From Siphonodentalium dalli (taxonomy: Eukaryota; Mollusca; Scaphopoda; Gadilida; Siphonodentaliidae), in contig CP136061.1 of NCBI GenBank assembly GCA_032622095.1, positions 169,203,107 to 169,267,106 of the forward strand: a DNA stretch of 64,000 nt, written 5' to 3'. The position numbers were made by a program, and so were the translations under genes. This document shows positions 16,954 to 25,900 of this stretch, piece by piece; position 1 is the first letter of the stretch; every line of letters starts with the position of its first letter. The notes below the pieces were generated by a model. That model was given only the letters and a program-made list of their open reading frames with translations. It ran no database searches and was not told where the DNA came from.

Positions 16954-18339
16954 TTGAACCTGACTAATGTAAAGAAGTCCGATGGAGTACCCATATCCAC
17001 GAAGAAGAAACCGGTTTATCCGAATCTCCACATCCAGATATCAGGCGAGTCTTTTCCACCACCCCATAAACTCCAGATAAGATGCGGACCTCCCCGAACT
17101 GTCAGCTGTTCCCCTCCAACTGCAGATCCTGCGATTTCAACGCTCCCCCCACCTTCCGAGGTTAAGATCAGCCACTCAACAGGTTCTGACAATACTGTTC
17201 CACCGGTCCCGCAACCACCAATCTACACTCCAGATGCTGTTTCTACAGTTCTGGATCCAGGTGTACTTACTGTGGATGCTGTACTTACAGTTCCGATTCT
17301 TTCGGAATCTCCCACTGGGTCAATGGACACGACCCTGGTTCTGGGAAGTGACCCTCCCCTTACACCGGAGGTCAGCAACTCTGCCAACGCGGATAGTATT
17401 CTTGGGAGCTCATCAGGCCAGTGGCCTCCCCTCAGTGTTCCGCAGAATAGGATCAGCCGAATCACTCTTCCTATTCTTCCCCCACCTCGGGATTTTGGGC
17501 TAGCTAGAATGGCTGTAGATTCACACTTCCATTTAGATCGCTTGCATGATTGTCTTAGAGGCTATCCGAAATTTGACATAGAGGACATGCTCCAATATCG
17601 ACCTTCGCCATTCCCGACGACTCCAATCAACCTTATAGGTGGAGTGATGATCTTCTGTGATCCCTCCACTTACCCGGTTGACATCCGTGTTGATACCCCG
17701 TTTAAGACGGCCGTTGGTCTCCATCCAAAGGAAGCCGGTCTTTATTCATCTTACCATAAACGTCTCGATGAATTGTTTGCACATCCCGGTACGGTCGCAA
17801 TTGGCGAAATTGGACTGGACCGGACTATGGCACCTAGCTACTGGGAGCAACAAGATTCTGTCTTTAGGGATATCGTCAAGTCTGCAGTACTATATCAGAA
17901 GCCCATAGTTCTTCATTTACGAGGTCTTGCGAATTTCCCTGCTGATGTCTATGCCCGAGGACACAAGATTGTCTCCGACGTCTGTCCTCCTAACCAACTA
18001 ATTCATCTTCACTGCTTCAATGCTGGCGTGGAGGAGTTCCAACAGTGGAGCAACTCCTTTCCCCATTGCTACTTTGGTTTTACGGCTGCTGTGACATTCT
18101 TCAACGTATCTCAGAAAAGGGCGTTGCAAGCCATACCTTCTTCCCGTCTTTTGTTGGAAACAGACTCTCCCTACTTTGGTCAACCTTGGGGAGCCGAAAT
18201 CAGTAGCCCCGCCTATATTGGAAATGTTGCGCGAGTCGTATCCGACATCCGGAACGAAAGTCTTCAGGACATCTTACAAGCAACGATTCTGAATACTAGC
18301 CGGTTTTACGGAACACCTGTTCCGGGGAACTTCCTTTAA
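16954..18339 (+). CDS. Third gene, part c: TatD-family metal-dependent nuclease
   Basis: 461 codons from this ATG; the frame is open upstream from at least 16801, so the ATG is not necessarily the true start. Residues 1-185 are a Pro/Ser/Thr-rich linker. Residues 186-461 (276 aa, normal TatD size) form the TIM-barrel nuclease. Metal-site motifs are all present: DSHFHLD (H191, H193), GLHPKE, AIGEIGLDR (E285), VLHLRG (H321), HLHCFNAG (H353) and LLETDSPYF (D404). TatD enzymes are Mg/Zn-dependent 3'-5' exonucleases or endonucleases; human TATDN2 has been linked to R-loop RNA, which would suit a retroelement. The domain is intact, unlike the broken upstream parts. I infer that it is a gene captured by the retroelement. 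Confidence 0.9.
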   Translation: MNLTNVKKSDGVPISTKKKPVYPNLHIQISGESFPPPHKLQIRCGPPRTVSCSPPTADPAISTLPPPSEVKISHSTGSDNTVPPVPQPPIYTPDAVSTVLDPGVLTVDAVLTVPILSESPTGSMDTTLVLGSDPPLTPEVSNSANADSILGSSSGQWPPLSVPQNRISRITLPILPPPRDFGLARMAVDSHFHLDRLHDCLRGYPKFDIEDMLQYRPSPFPTTPINLIGGVMIFCDPSTYPVDIRVDTPFKTAVGLHPKEAGLYSSYHKRLDELFAHPGTVAIGEIGLDRTMAPSYWEQQDSVFRDIVKSAVLYQKPIVLHLRGLANFPADVYARGHKIVSDVCPPNQLIHLHCFNAGVEEFQQWSNSFPHCYFGFTAAVTFFNVSQKRALQAIPSSRLLLETDSPYFGQPWGAEISSPAYIGNVARVVSDIRNESLQDILQATILNTSRFYGTPVPGNFL

Positions 18340-19798
18340 TATTCTCTCCCTCAGTCGGGACCAACCGCCACATAGGCGTTTCTTTGTGTATTATATTGTA
18401 ATGTTTCAACTAGCCGGACCGATGAAGTAATCATCATTCCTATTTTTATGGTAGAATTATCATCTTCCCCTTTAGTAGAATTCCTGTATATATTCTGGAA
18501 CTTCTCTTGGACTAGACGGACCCATCATGATTCCTGTTTTCGAGAACGTTGGAAACCAATTAATTTGTCAAATGTTTGAGTATTCTTCCATGTATTTCCC
18601 CGTAGGTTCACTAAACAAGTCTGAGGTGACTGAATCAAATTGGATAGTATTGTTGGGATTCTATATTCATAAGTTAACATGGTTTATTATAAAGTATTAG
18701 ATATCACAGTAGGTTTGTCAAGTTGAAACTAAACAGAGCCCCTATTCTATTTAACACAGAGGTTATTAATCACATTAATTCATAAGTAAGCATAATAAAT
18801 GGTAATTTCCACCTGTCAGCCATGGTGTCAGAAAGAGTGCGTCTTCCTTGTTCAGTGTCCAGTTCTGTTTCCTCTGTCTTTGGAGATACAGGGAGTCCTT
18901 TCTACATCCATATTTCGGCCAAGCCCACTGGACATCTTTCTTCACCACACCGCTGTCTTTGTGCTCCATCATGCGGTTGATTGTAATCACCAGGGACCGT
19001 TGAATTGATGTCCGGAAACTGTATTTTACGTGTGGTTGATTTTGAATGTCGAATTTAGACATTTCAACATGTTGTCAGCAATGTAAAGCAATCATAACAT
19101 GAAATATATGTTTTAAACTGTGTAATCATGATTTAAACACTGTTGATCGTCGAAGGTATAATTATCGGCAAGTCATTTTGACGAAAGTTTCATCAACAAA
19201 ACACACATTTCCGTCTCTACACTACAACGTCGCCAATGAAACCACAACAGGACATTGTATTCTATTTAACAACATGGTTTATTCTATATAATGGTCACAA
19301 AAGGTAGTAATGCAAGATGTCAGCTAAATAGGTCTTGTTCGGTCGGGATTCAGTTCTGTTCTAAGGTAATAAAAGGAATCTACGCTCTGTATATAATATG
19401 GTCAATAAAGTAATAGGACATTGAATTCTCTATTTAACCTAGTTCGTTATAATAGCAAGAATGGGTCTTGCTCGGTCAGCGATCAGTTATGTTTTGTCAT
19501 ACTGGGTCGCTAAGATTTTGTAAATATGTTATGAGTTTGTCTGATCCGGCCCGAGGAACTATTGTAGATGCGAGTTTCTCGTTCTGCTGGTCCTCCGTGG
19601 TATTGAGCTTGTCCTTTTCGCTGAGAAGAAGTCTTCATTCTCCTTGTCGGACAGCCTTGCCCAACCAGATGCCGGCCTGGAAGCGAGCACATCGTTCCAT
19701 ATATTCTTTGTTTAATGCACTCGAGAGAGGAAACCGCTCCACAGCGATCTTGGGTAACGAGGTCACCCGACCCAGGCTGACATGAGAAAGGAACCCCC

Positions 19799-20060
19799 AT
19801 GAAGACTCCCTAGTCTGATGTACTGGTTCCAGATATCATCTTTGTCACCATAATCCGTCCGAACCAAGAGCGATACGAGAAAAGAACCACAAATGAAGAC
19901 TTCCTAGTCTGATGTAGTGGTTCTCTATATCGTCTTTGCCGCCTCAATCCGTCCGAACCATGACTAACACAGGAAAGGAATCCTGATGAAGACTCTTGGG
20001 TCTGATGTATGGATTCCCTGTATCGTCTATGCCACCGTAATTCGCAAATCACAACGAATA
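19799..20060 (+). repeat. 93-94-bp degenerate tandem repeat, three units
   Basis: Units start at 19799, 19893 and 19986 with atgaagact, followed by tctgatgta, a atatc/gtc core and accgtaat/tcaatccgtccgaacc. Several indels and substitutions separate the copies. Confidence 0.8.
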
Positions 20061-20200
20061 GCAAAGGCACTAGTCTAGTTGGAAGGATCAAGGCCCTGAT
20101 GACGACGGTCGGCGTTTACCCGAAGATTTAAGCTGAGTAGAACCTTCAAGGGAGCATCATGTTGTACATCTGTATATATATTCCGCATTATTTCCTGTTC

Positions 20201-20480
20201 CACGGAGCATCCGAATAAACCCATTTCGTCCACGAAGCGTTCCGAGGAATCCAATTCTTCTACAGAGCATCTGAATCGACTCATTCCTCCATGGAGCCTC
20301 CAAATAAACTCATTTCTTCCGCTGAGCGTTCCAGGAAATTCAACCCTTCTACGGAGCATCCGGAGGGACTCATTTCTTCTATGGAGCATCCGGGGTCTTT
20401 CATTTCTTCAACGGAGCCTCCCGATAAACTCACGTCTCCTACTAAATGTCTGGGTTATCTCATTCCACCGGATATGGAGC
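20201..20480 (+). repeat. 30-bp tandem repeat, nine units, next to the polypurine tract
   Basis: Units begin at 20201, 20231, 20261, then 20291, 20321, 20351, 20381, 20411 and 20441 with a (c/t)ggagc(a/c)tcc core followed by catttcttc. The period is 30 bp, with a one-base slip between units 3 and 4. In the main frame each unit encodes a 10-residue peptide like STEHPEGLIS. It could be the remains of a coding repeat or a 3'-untranslated minisatellite. Confidence 0.85.
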
Positions 20481-20494
20481 CAATTCTTCAAAGT

Positions 20495-20503
20495 GAGGGG
20501 GAA
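20495..20503 (+). other. Polypurine tract
   Basis: The run gagggggaa lies directly against the 3' LTR, extended leftward by aaagt. It is the expected plus-strand primer for reverse transcription and confirms the + orientation of the element. Confidence 0.9.
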
Positions 20504-20735
20504 TGTAGCGGTTTTGGCCTCTTGTTCCACCGAGATCATCCGGAAACCCACGGAGATGTGTCTACACCACTCAGGACGACTCACGTGACCCGACTCTTCC
20601 CGAAGGTGACGTCATCCGGGAATTCCCTTCACTTCAACCACAGACTTCAAACCGACAACTTCGCTCCGCGCTCAAGACTTCTATAATAGGTAATTTCATT
20701 AGATAACATCACTTATAAACCCTAATCATGTTATA
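20504..20735 (+). repeat. 3' LTR
   Basis: 232 bp identical to 3150-3381 except a at 20573 (g in the 5' copy). No AATAAA is visible in the LTR, so the poly(A) signal is not obvious. The flanking gcac duplication follows. Confidence 0.95.
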
Positions 20736-20739
20736 GCAC
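20736..20739. repeat. Target-site duplication, right copy (gcac)
   Basis: Matches 3146-3149. Together they show the element inserted between the two flanks as a unit. Confidence 0.8.
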
Positions 20740-20889
20740 CGTGGATTTGCTTGAAATATTTGGTGATGCTCGTAGAATGCGGCATTCTTCCAATTTGCAT
20801 AGCACCTGACTACTACATGTAACTCATCAGTTTCACGAACCCGAAAAAGTCCATTATATGTCTTTAACCCGTCACAACAACCCAGTAGC

Positions 20890-21540
20890 GAACATATGGC
20901 AAAATATCATGATATGATTTTATCCCCTATTTTGCTTTATATAGTCATGAACGGAAAGAAATTAACTTTCCAAGAAAAAGTTGTTTGAGTCAGTATTTGG
21001 GGCGGGAGAAAGATACCCGGGCTTTATTATCGCCCCCACTCCCCAACCGAGCAGCTACTTATGACAAAAATGAACTTGTTATTTTATTGCTTATTTTGCT
21101 TCATACAGTCATGAAATGGCGAGAGATACTCAGGTCTCAGTATTTACCCCTCCCACCCGAAACCCTGACTCAATGAAATTTTTCTCGATTAAAGTTAATT
21201 TCTCGCCATTTCATGACTATATAAAGCGATATATTTGGGGTGTGGGTGGGATATTCAGGCCTGTGTAATCTCTCCCCACCCCAAATCCTGACTCAATCAA
21301 TTTTAATGGATATATAGGGCAATATTTATTTAAGCGATAAAATAATTAGTTTATTTTTGTCATATGTAGATGCTGGGTGTGGGGGATACTCAGACCTGGG
21401 TATCTAATTCCCCCCTCTCCACCCAAACCCTGACTCAAACAACTTTTTCTTGTAACATGTTCATTTATCGCCATTTAATGACTATAGCATCAAAATAAAT
21501 AAGCAATAAATTAATACATGTACTTTTATTTTTTGTCATA
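20890..21540. repeat. Degenerate dispersed repeat in both orientations
   Basis: Units share ttttattgcttattttgct, atagtcatgaaatggcgaga and gttgtttgagtcagg-type segments with C-rich or G-rich stretches (tttggggtgggg). Forward units lie at about 20899-21035 and 21061-21175. The segment from 21176 on is in reverse orientation (gttaatttctcgccatttca), and more units follow to 21540. The same family recurs at 23690-24050. Confidence 0.7.
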
Positions 21541-21898
21541 TGTTGAATTCTCGGTGGGCGTGAACATTTGACAGACTGAAAATAGTAAAAGGGGGGGTTG
21601 CACTGGGGAGATATCATGTACACCAGGTAAACAAACCATAAGTCGTGAATCATTAAAAGCAAGATATCAACAGTCCTGGATAATGAAATAGATACATGGT
21701 AAATAGTTCAGCAGGTATAACTCCTGATAACAAATTTGTGCAGAACTTGTCCAAGACTTGACTTGAAACATATTTTATCTGCAACATATACAAAAGGGAT
21801 TGGGGCACAAGTTTTTGCAACTTATGAAACTTGTCCAAGATACATGATCCATGAGAACAAGTGGACGGACAGACGCATGCCCACTGTTATTCATCAGA

Positions 21899-22045
21899 AC
21901 ATACAGTAATGCCCTAAACAATCGACCCCCTTTATAACCAAAGCAGAATTATGGGTAACTTTTCAGGATTTAGTCAGAAATATGACTTGTTACCTATAAT
22001 TCTGATGTGGTTAAGGGGTCGATTATTTAGGGCATCACTGTATGT
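21899..22045. repeat. Fold-back element 1 (147 bp)
   Basis: The ends acatacagtaatgcccta and tagggcatcactgtatgt are near-perfect inverted copies. The complementarity continues inward through tcgacccc/ggggtcga and agaattatgggtaac/gttacctataattct. A short non-autonomous DNA transposon (MITE) is the likely origin. Confidence 0.8.
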
Positions 22046-22111
22046 CAAGTTTGTTACACATTTGTCAAAGCTTGCATCAACAAAATTGAGGAATTGAATG
22101 TTAACTCTTAG

Positions 22112-22130
22112 TTGTTCCTTGTCATTTCAG
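22112..22130 (+). promoter_or_regulatory. Splice acceptor of the P2X7-like exon
   Basis: The pyrimidine-rich stretch ttgttccttgtcatttcag ends at 22130. The coding frame is open from the very next bases (22132) in the frame that gives the family's first Cys motif, so the exon start is well supported. Confidence 0.7.
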
Positions 22131-22554
22131 GTGTTCATGTGACCTATGTACAGTGATGGAGACTACCTGTGAGTGCAGATGTTGCCATGAGATTGAAAAA
22201 GTTGAGGCCAAGCTGAAGGAAATAACAAAAGCGTTTTCAGAGGAAGGACACTTCAAGTGTATCACAGAGACTGTACCCTTCAGGAGTGTGTGCCTGGACC
22301 CATGGGTACTTGAAGTTGCATGGTTAGGATACCAGCAACAGTATAGTCATCCGTTTAATGGACCTCTGCACAACAAATACAGGCATATAGCATACAGACA
22401 ATTTATTTGGTGGTGCTATGGCTATAATGGCTACCTTGGTTTGCATAACCGCAGACCTCTTCCATCGTGTGTTGTGCATGCCATCAGGCATGCTTTTCCA
22501 AATGATTGTGGAAATTACAGGGGCTTTCATTTGCCCGAGCTGGAGAATGAATGA
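22131..22554 (+). CDS. Terminal exon encoding a P2X7-C-terminus-like (ballast) domain
   Basis: The exon gives 140 residues after a one-base phase offset. The start CSCDLC...C.CRCC supplies the Cys cluster, followed by CITE, VCLD.WVL, a (K/R)YRHIAYRQF..W core and the ending LPSCVVHAIRHAFPN...YRGF. This matches the cytosolic C-terminal domain of vertebrate P2X7, which binds zinc and guanine nucleotide, and the stand-alone copies common in molluscs, cnidarians and fish. There are no transmembrane segments, so it is not an ion channel. Upstream exons were not identified. The 17.6-kb retrotransposon lies 1.4 kb upstream and could sit in an intron of this gene. A poly(A) signal follows the stop codon closely. 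Domain assignment is strong; function is unknown. Confidence 0.85.
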
Positions 22555-22561
22555 ATTATTT

Positions 22562-22567
22562 AATAAA
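22562..22567 (+). terminator. Poly(A) signal AATAAA after the P2X7-like exon
   Basis: AATAAA begins eight bases after the TGA stop (22552-22554) in AT-rich sequence. The 3' untranslated region would be very short. It supports this being the last exon. Confidence 0.5.
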
Positions 22568-22666
22568 TGAATGAAATCATAATAGATTATTGTTACAATG
22601 TGTCTCCCTAATCTTCATCTCCCATAAAATTCATGTTAAAATATCAAAGTGTTATATAACAAAATG

Positions 22667-22895
22667 GCAAACTTTCAAGTAAGTGGCGCTCAGAAATGGA
22701 TTAACTCTTCCTGGGAGTAGAATCTCTCAGGTCATGCTCCATTTGCTACATGTCACATCTTTGTATCTCACATAGTACTAATCTAATTGTTATGAAATGA
22801 ATCAAAGATGGGACACATGGTGATTGGAGCATGACCGGAGAGTTTCTACCCACAAAATTAACACATTACTGAGTGCCACTTACTTGAAAGTTTGC
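22667..22895. repeat. Fold-back element 2 (229 bp)
   Basis: The 25-bp ends (22667-22691 and 22871-22895) are inverted copies with one mismatch. Pairing extends inward through tctctcaggtcatgctcca and tggagcatgaccggagag. The centre carries ctaatctaattgttatgaaa. Confidence 0.85.
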
Positions 22896-22908
22896 TTTTT
22901 TCAGATTT

Positions 22909-23072
22909 AGATTTTTTTTCTGGAGAATGAACACACAAAATAGTAAGTTATCCCCAGACAGAAATCACTCTATCTCCCATGGCAATAATCTAATTGTTAT
23001 GAAATTTATCAAAGTGATTTATGTCAGGGGGTAACTTACTTTTTTATGTGTTCGTTCTCCAGAAAAAAATCT
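22909..23072. repeat. Fold-back element 3 (164 bp)
   Basis: The ends agattttttttctggagaa and ttctccagaaaaaaatct are inverted copies, continuing with cacacaaaatagtaagtta against taacttacttttttatgtg. The centre taatctaattgttatgaaat is shared with element 2, so the two are related and in the same orientation. Confidence 0.85.
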
Positions 23073-25280
23073 ATTTCATGACAGGGGTTATTACTAAAAC
23101 ATGACGAATGAAAACTGGTATTTTCTTGATTCAACTAATAATTGACATATATATATAAACTTTTGGATAATATCTAGGGACTTACCCGATAGAAGTTTAA
23201 CTATTTGGCATCACCAACAACAAAATGACATTCAATATTTTTCAGCAAAAAACATAATTTAACCCTTCCATCGTTCAGTAGTTCCAAATGAAATGACCTG
23301 AACTTATTATCTAAACTTTAACCACCAATGAATAATGAATTACTAGATGAGGTACCCGGTGTAAAATGTCATCTCCCCCAGGATATCTTCACCCCCCCCC
23401 CCCCCCCACTCAGGATAGCTCCCCCCATATATTACTAAAAATAATTTCACTCATTTGATAACGTTTGACCCTGGAATGGCCAAAAAAATTGTTTGATATT
23501 TAACTTTCCTGAAATTCCCTTTTTTTTTTATTAAAATATATTTTTTTCCAAGTGACAAATTTTTTTAATCACACAATTGATTATTTGATCCTGAAATGGC
23601 GAGAAAAATGACTTTTGACATTTAAATTGGTTTTTATTTAATTTCATTTTTTCAAATGTCCAGGTCTGGATAGCTACCCACAACCTACATGACAAAAAAA
23701 TTGTCTTATGGTTTTATCGCTTATTTTACTTTATATAGTCACGAAACGAAGATGTCCAGACCAGGATATAGCCCCCCCCCCCCCCCCCAACCAGCGCCTA
23801 CTTGAGAAAAATCATGGTTTTATTGCTTATTTTGCTTTATATAGTCATGAAACCTGATGAAACGGCGAGAAATTAACTTCTTCCGAGAAAAAGTTGTTTG
23901 AGTCAGGGTTTGGGTGGGGGTAAGATGTCCAGGCTGGGAAGGGAAGAAGTCCAGGACCTACATGACAAAAAATCATCTTGGGGTTTTATTGATTATTTTG
24001 CTTTATAGTCATGAAATAGCAAGAAATAGACTTCTCCTGAGAAGGTGATATATGGAACTAATCTCTGCATAAAATGACAAAATAATGACTATTGTTCACT
24101 ATTTTTAAAGCAAACGCTTATTTTGGTCGTTATCGTTGTCACATTTTTGTATATTATACAGTATTATAATGAAAAAAGAATGAGTCGGAGGAAAATTGGA
24201 AAAAAAACTTGAACCCCATACAATGCTGAGGATGCGGTCCATTTTGGGAGGGGCTGGTGTGTTTACCCTAAACATAGATATATTATTTAGCGTAATAAAA
24301 CTCCAGTATTTACCTTTTCAACTCAATGGAAGAAGCCATAGTATACTGTATAGATCTGTATTTCACTATTTGATCATATTAAAATAATTTTCACAAAGAT
24401 GATACATGCAGATAAGTAGACAGCATAGCTGCCCAAGAAGCCCTTCTGATAGTTCAGCCATAAACGTAATTCGTACTCTTCTTGTGGAACTTGAAAGCAG
24501 AAATCTGCGAAAGCGGTCACGTATCCCATGTATTTCATATCAACAATAGGTTGAAAGTTAATAAATTTCGAAGTTCCCGTAGACCTACATGTAGATCATG
24601 ATCTACTGTGGACCTATTATGACAGTCACAGTGACACACGAAATTCGTCCAAATATGTACGCATTTACTCCCGAGCTGTTGGCGACGCAAATAAATTCCT
24701 GTCGTATTATTCAATATTTTATTACACATATAAACCCATTCCGAATTCACGATTTCCAACGAAAACGAAACATGTTTCAATGTGAAATAAAACAAAACCA
24801 CGCTGAAACCGATTTCGATAACACAATGTCAACAGAGTGCGGGAAGGTCCTCTATGATGTCACAGGTCAAAAATAAAATACACCTAATCTGTTGTTTTCT
24901 TTTCGAGCTGTGCGCATGCCACAGCTAGGGTTTCCCTGGAATCTGAATCGATAGCGGCTAATCTCGGGGCGATTCATTTCGTTCTCAGAATGATTATGTG
25001 GGTCTAATAATCGGGGAAATGGGTAAAATATGAACTTCGCGACAGCGACTTTTAGTCTCTGACATACACCGATAACTTTGACATATAACACATATGGTGT
25101 TTCTTCAGTGCGAATGGGAAATAAGGTCAATATAAGTACTGTGCTTTCAATAAAATGAACCAATTTCACCCAAATTATTGGTTATTATAGCGGAAAAAAA
25201 ACAAAGCTAAATTCTAAATGTCACATCATGCCCACCCACCTTAAAACTAAATCTCATCCTGTCGAAAAGGCGGTCTGAAC
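23073..25280. other. Non-coding flank with poly-C tracts
   Basis: No recognised gene. It includes two C runs (23392-23407, 16 C; 23772-23788, 17 C), a further copy of the dispersed repeat at 23690-24050 and, at about 24600-25170, a less AT-rich stretch with a tgcgcatgc palindrome near 24911 that resembles an NRF1-type promoter motif. Frames of 90-100 codons there on both strands lack known domains. A third C run (25347-25360) lies inside the next feature. Confidence 0.5.
23690..24050. repeat. Second block of the dispersed repeat
   Basis: Shares tgacaaaaa, ttttattgcttattttgct, tatagtcatgaaa and gttgtttgagtcagg with the block at 20890-21540. The two blocks flank the P2X7-like exon and its fold-back elements. 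Confidence 0.7.
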
Positions 25281-25505
25281 AGATATATCACATCTGTATT
25301 GTGCTGACCAGACCATGTGCGCTGTGATTATTTACTATCCAGCCGTCCCCCCCCCCCCCCACAATATGCTAAGACAGTGACAATACTTGGTTATTCGGAA
25401 ACACGGCCAAGACTGCATGAACAACCAATATTAATACGCCTATTCGTAGGTGGTATCCGAGGAATTCCATTGTTGGAATGTTCCCTTTAATAGCAACACA
25501 TTTCG
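25281..25505. repeat. Diverged direct repeat, copy 1
   Basis: Segments tatatcacatctgtattgtg, ggaaacacggccaagact, accaatattaatacg and ggaattccattgttggaatg recur in the same order at 25694-25900. A 14-C run lies inside this copy. It is a local duplication of unknown origin. Confidence 0.75.
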
Positions 25506-25693
25506 TTACATGCGAATCACTTTTATGTGGTCATATAACAACGCAAAACTCCAAACAAATCATAGGGAATAACTACTGCATATATAATGACCCCCTCCCA
25601 CAAAATGTGAACCATGTTTATTTGCCCGGTCGGTGTACATTCAACGACTTAATTGTCAAGTTGAAATCACACTATTTAATTATTGATAGCAAC

Positions 25694-25900
25694 GTATATC
25701 ACATCTTTATTGTGCTGGCACTCACGCACTGTTCGTGATAAATCAGTAGTTGACTTCACTCCTCTCCAATATACGTATTGACATTACTCGGTCATTCAGA
25801 AACACGACCAAGACTAAATAACCAACATTAATACGGCTTTTCGCACCAGGTATCCAAGGAATTCCATTGTTGAAATGTTTGCATGGCAACACGTATCGAA
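25694..25900. repeat. Diverged direct repeat, copy 2
   Basis: Carries tatatcacatctttattgtg, agaaacacgaccaagact, accaacattaatacg and ggaattccattgttgaaatg, matching copy 1 about 413 bp upstream with scattered substitutions and indels. Confidence 0.75.

Larger units (their letters stand above)
18340..20494 (+). other. 3' non-coding region of the retrotransposon
   Basis: About 2.1 kb after the TatD stop codon. No credible gene is seen; frames of about 100 codons occur on both strands without known motifs. It contains loosely repeated segments sharing ggacattg(t/a)attct and ggtcttg(t/c)tcggtc (about 19247-19345 and 19410-19500), then two tandem-repeat blocks before the polypurine tract. Confidence 0.65.
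3150..20735 (+). mobile_element. Giant Ty3/gypsy-type LTR retrotransposon carrying a TatD gene
   Basis: A 17,586-bp element bounded by two 232-bp LTRs with a 4-bp target duplication. Domain order is Gag, protease, reverse transcriptase, RNase H, integrase, which defines the Ty3/gypsy (Metaviridae) type; the tRNA-Ser primer site suggests a Mag-like lineage. It is about three times the usual 5-6 kb. The extra length comes from a 2.2-kb leader, a coiled-coil ORF1, repeat-rich spacers at 13217-14804 and 18340-20494, and a third gene encoding a zinc-finger/TatD nuclease where an envelope gene might sit. The LTRs differ at one of 232 positions, so insertion was recent. At least seven indels interrupt pol and the third gene, so this copy is probably non-autonomous as assembled. 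Confidence 0.95.
20740..22111. other. Right flank upstream of the P2X7-like exon
   Basis: Non-coding DNA made largely of degenerate dispersed repeats (20890-21540) and one fold-back element (21899-22045). No other gene was recognised. It may be intron sequence of the gene ending at 22554. Confidence 0.5.

Noticed and set aside
19815-20010. ctgatgta segments as possible hammerhead-ribozyme cores
   Set aside because: The core needs CUGANGA; here the seventh base is T and no matching GAAA partner stem was found.
20291-20686. 131-codon frame running from the 30-bp repeat into the 3' LTR
   Set aside because: The second half is LTR sequence, which is identical in the 5' LTR; at most the repeat part could be a remnant of coding.
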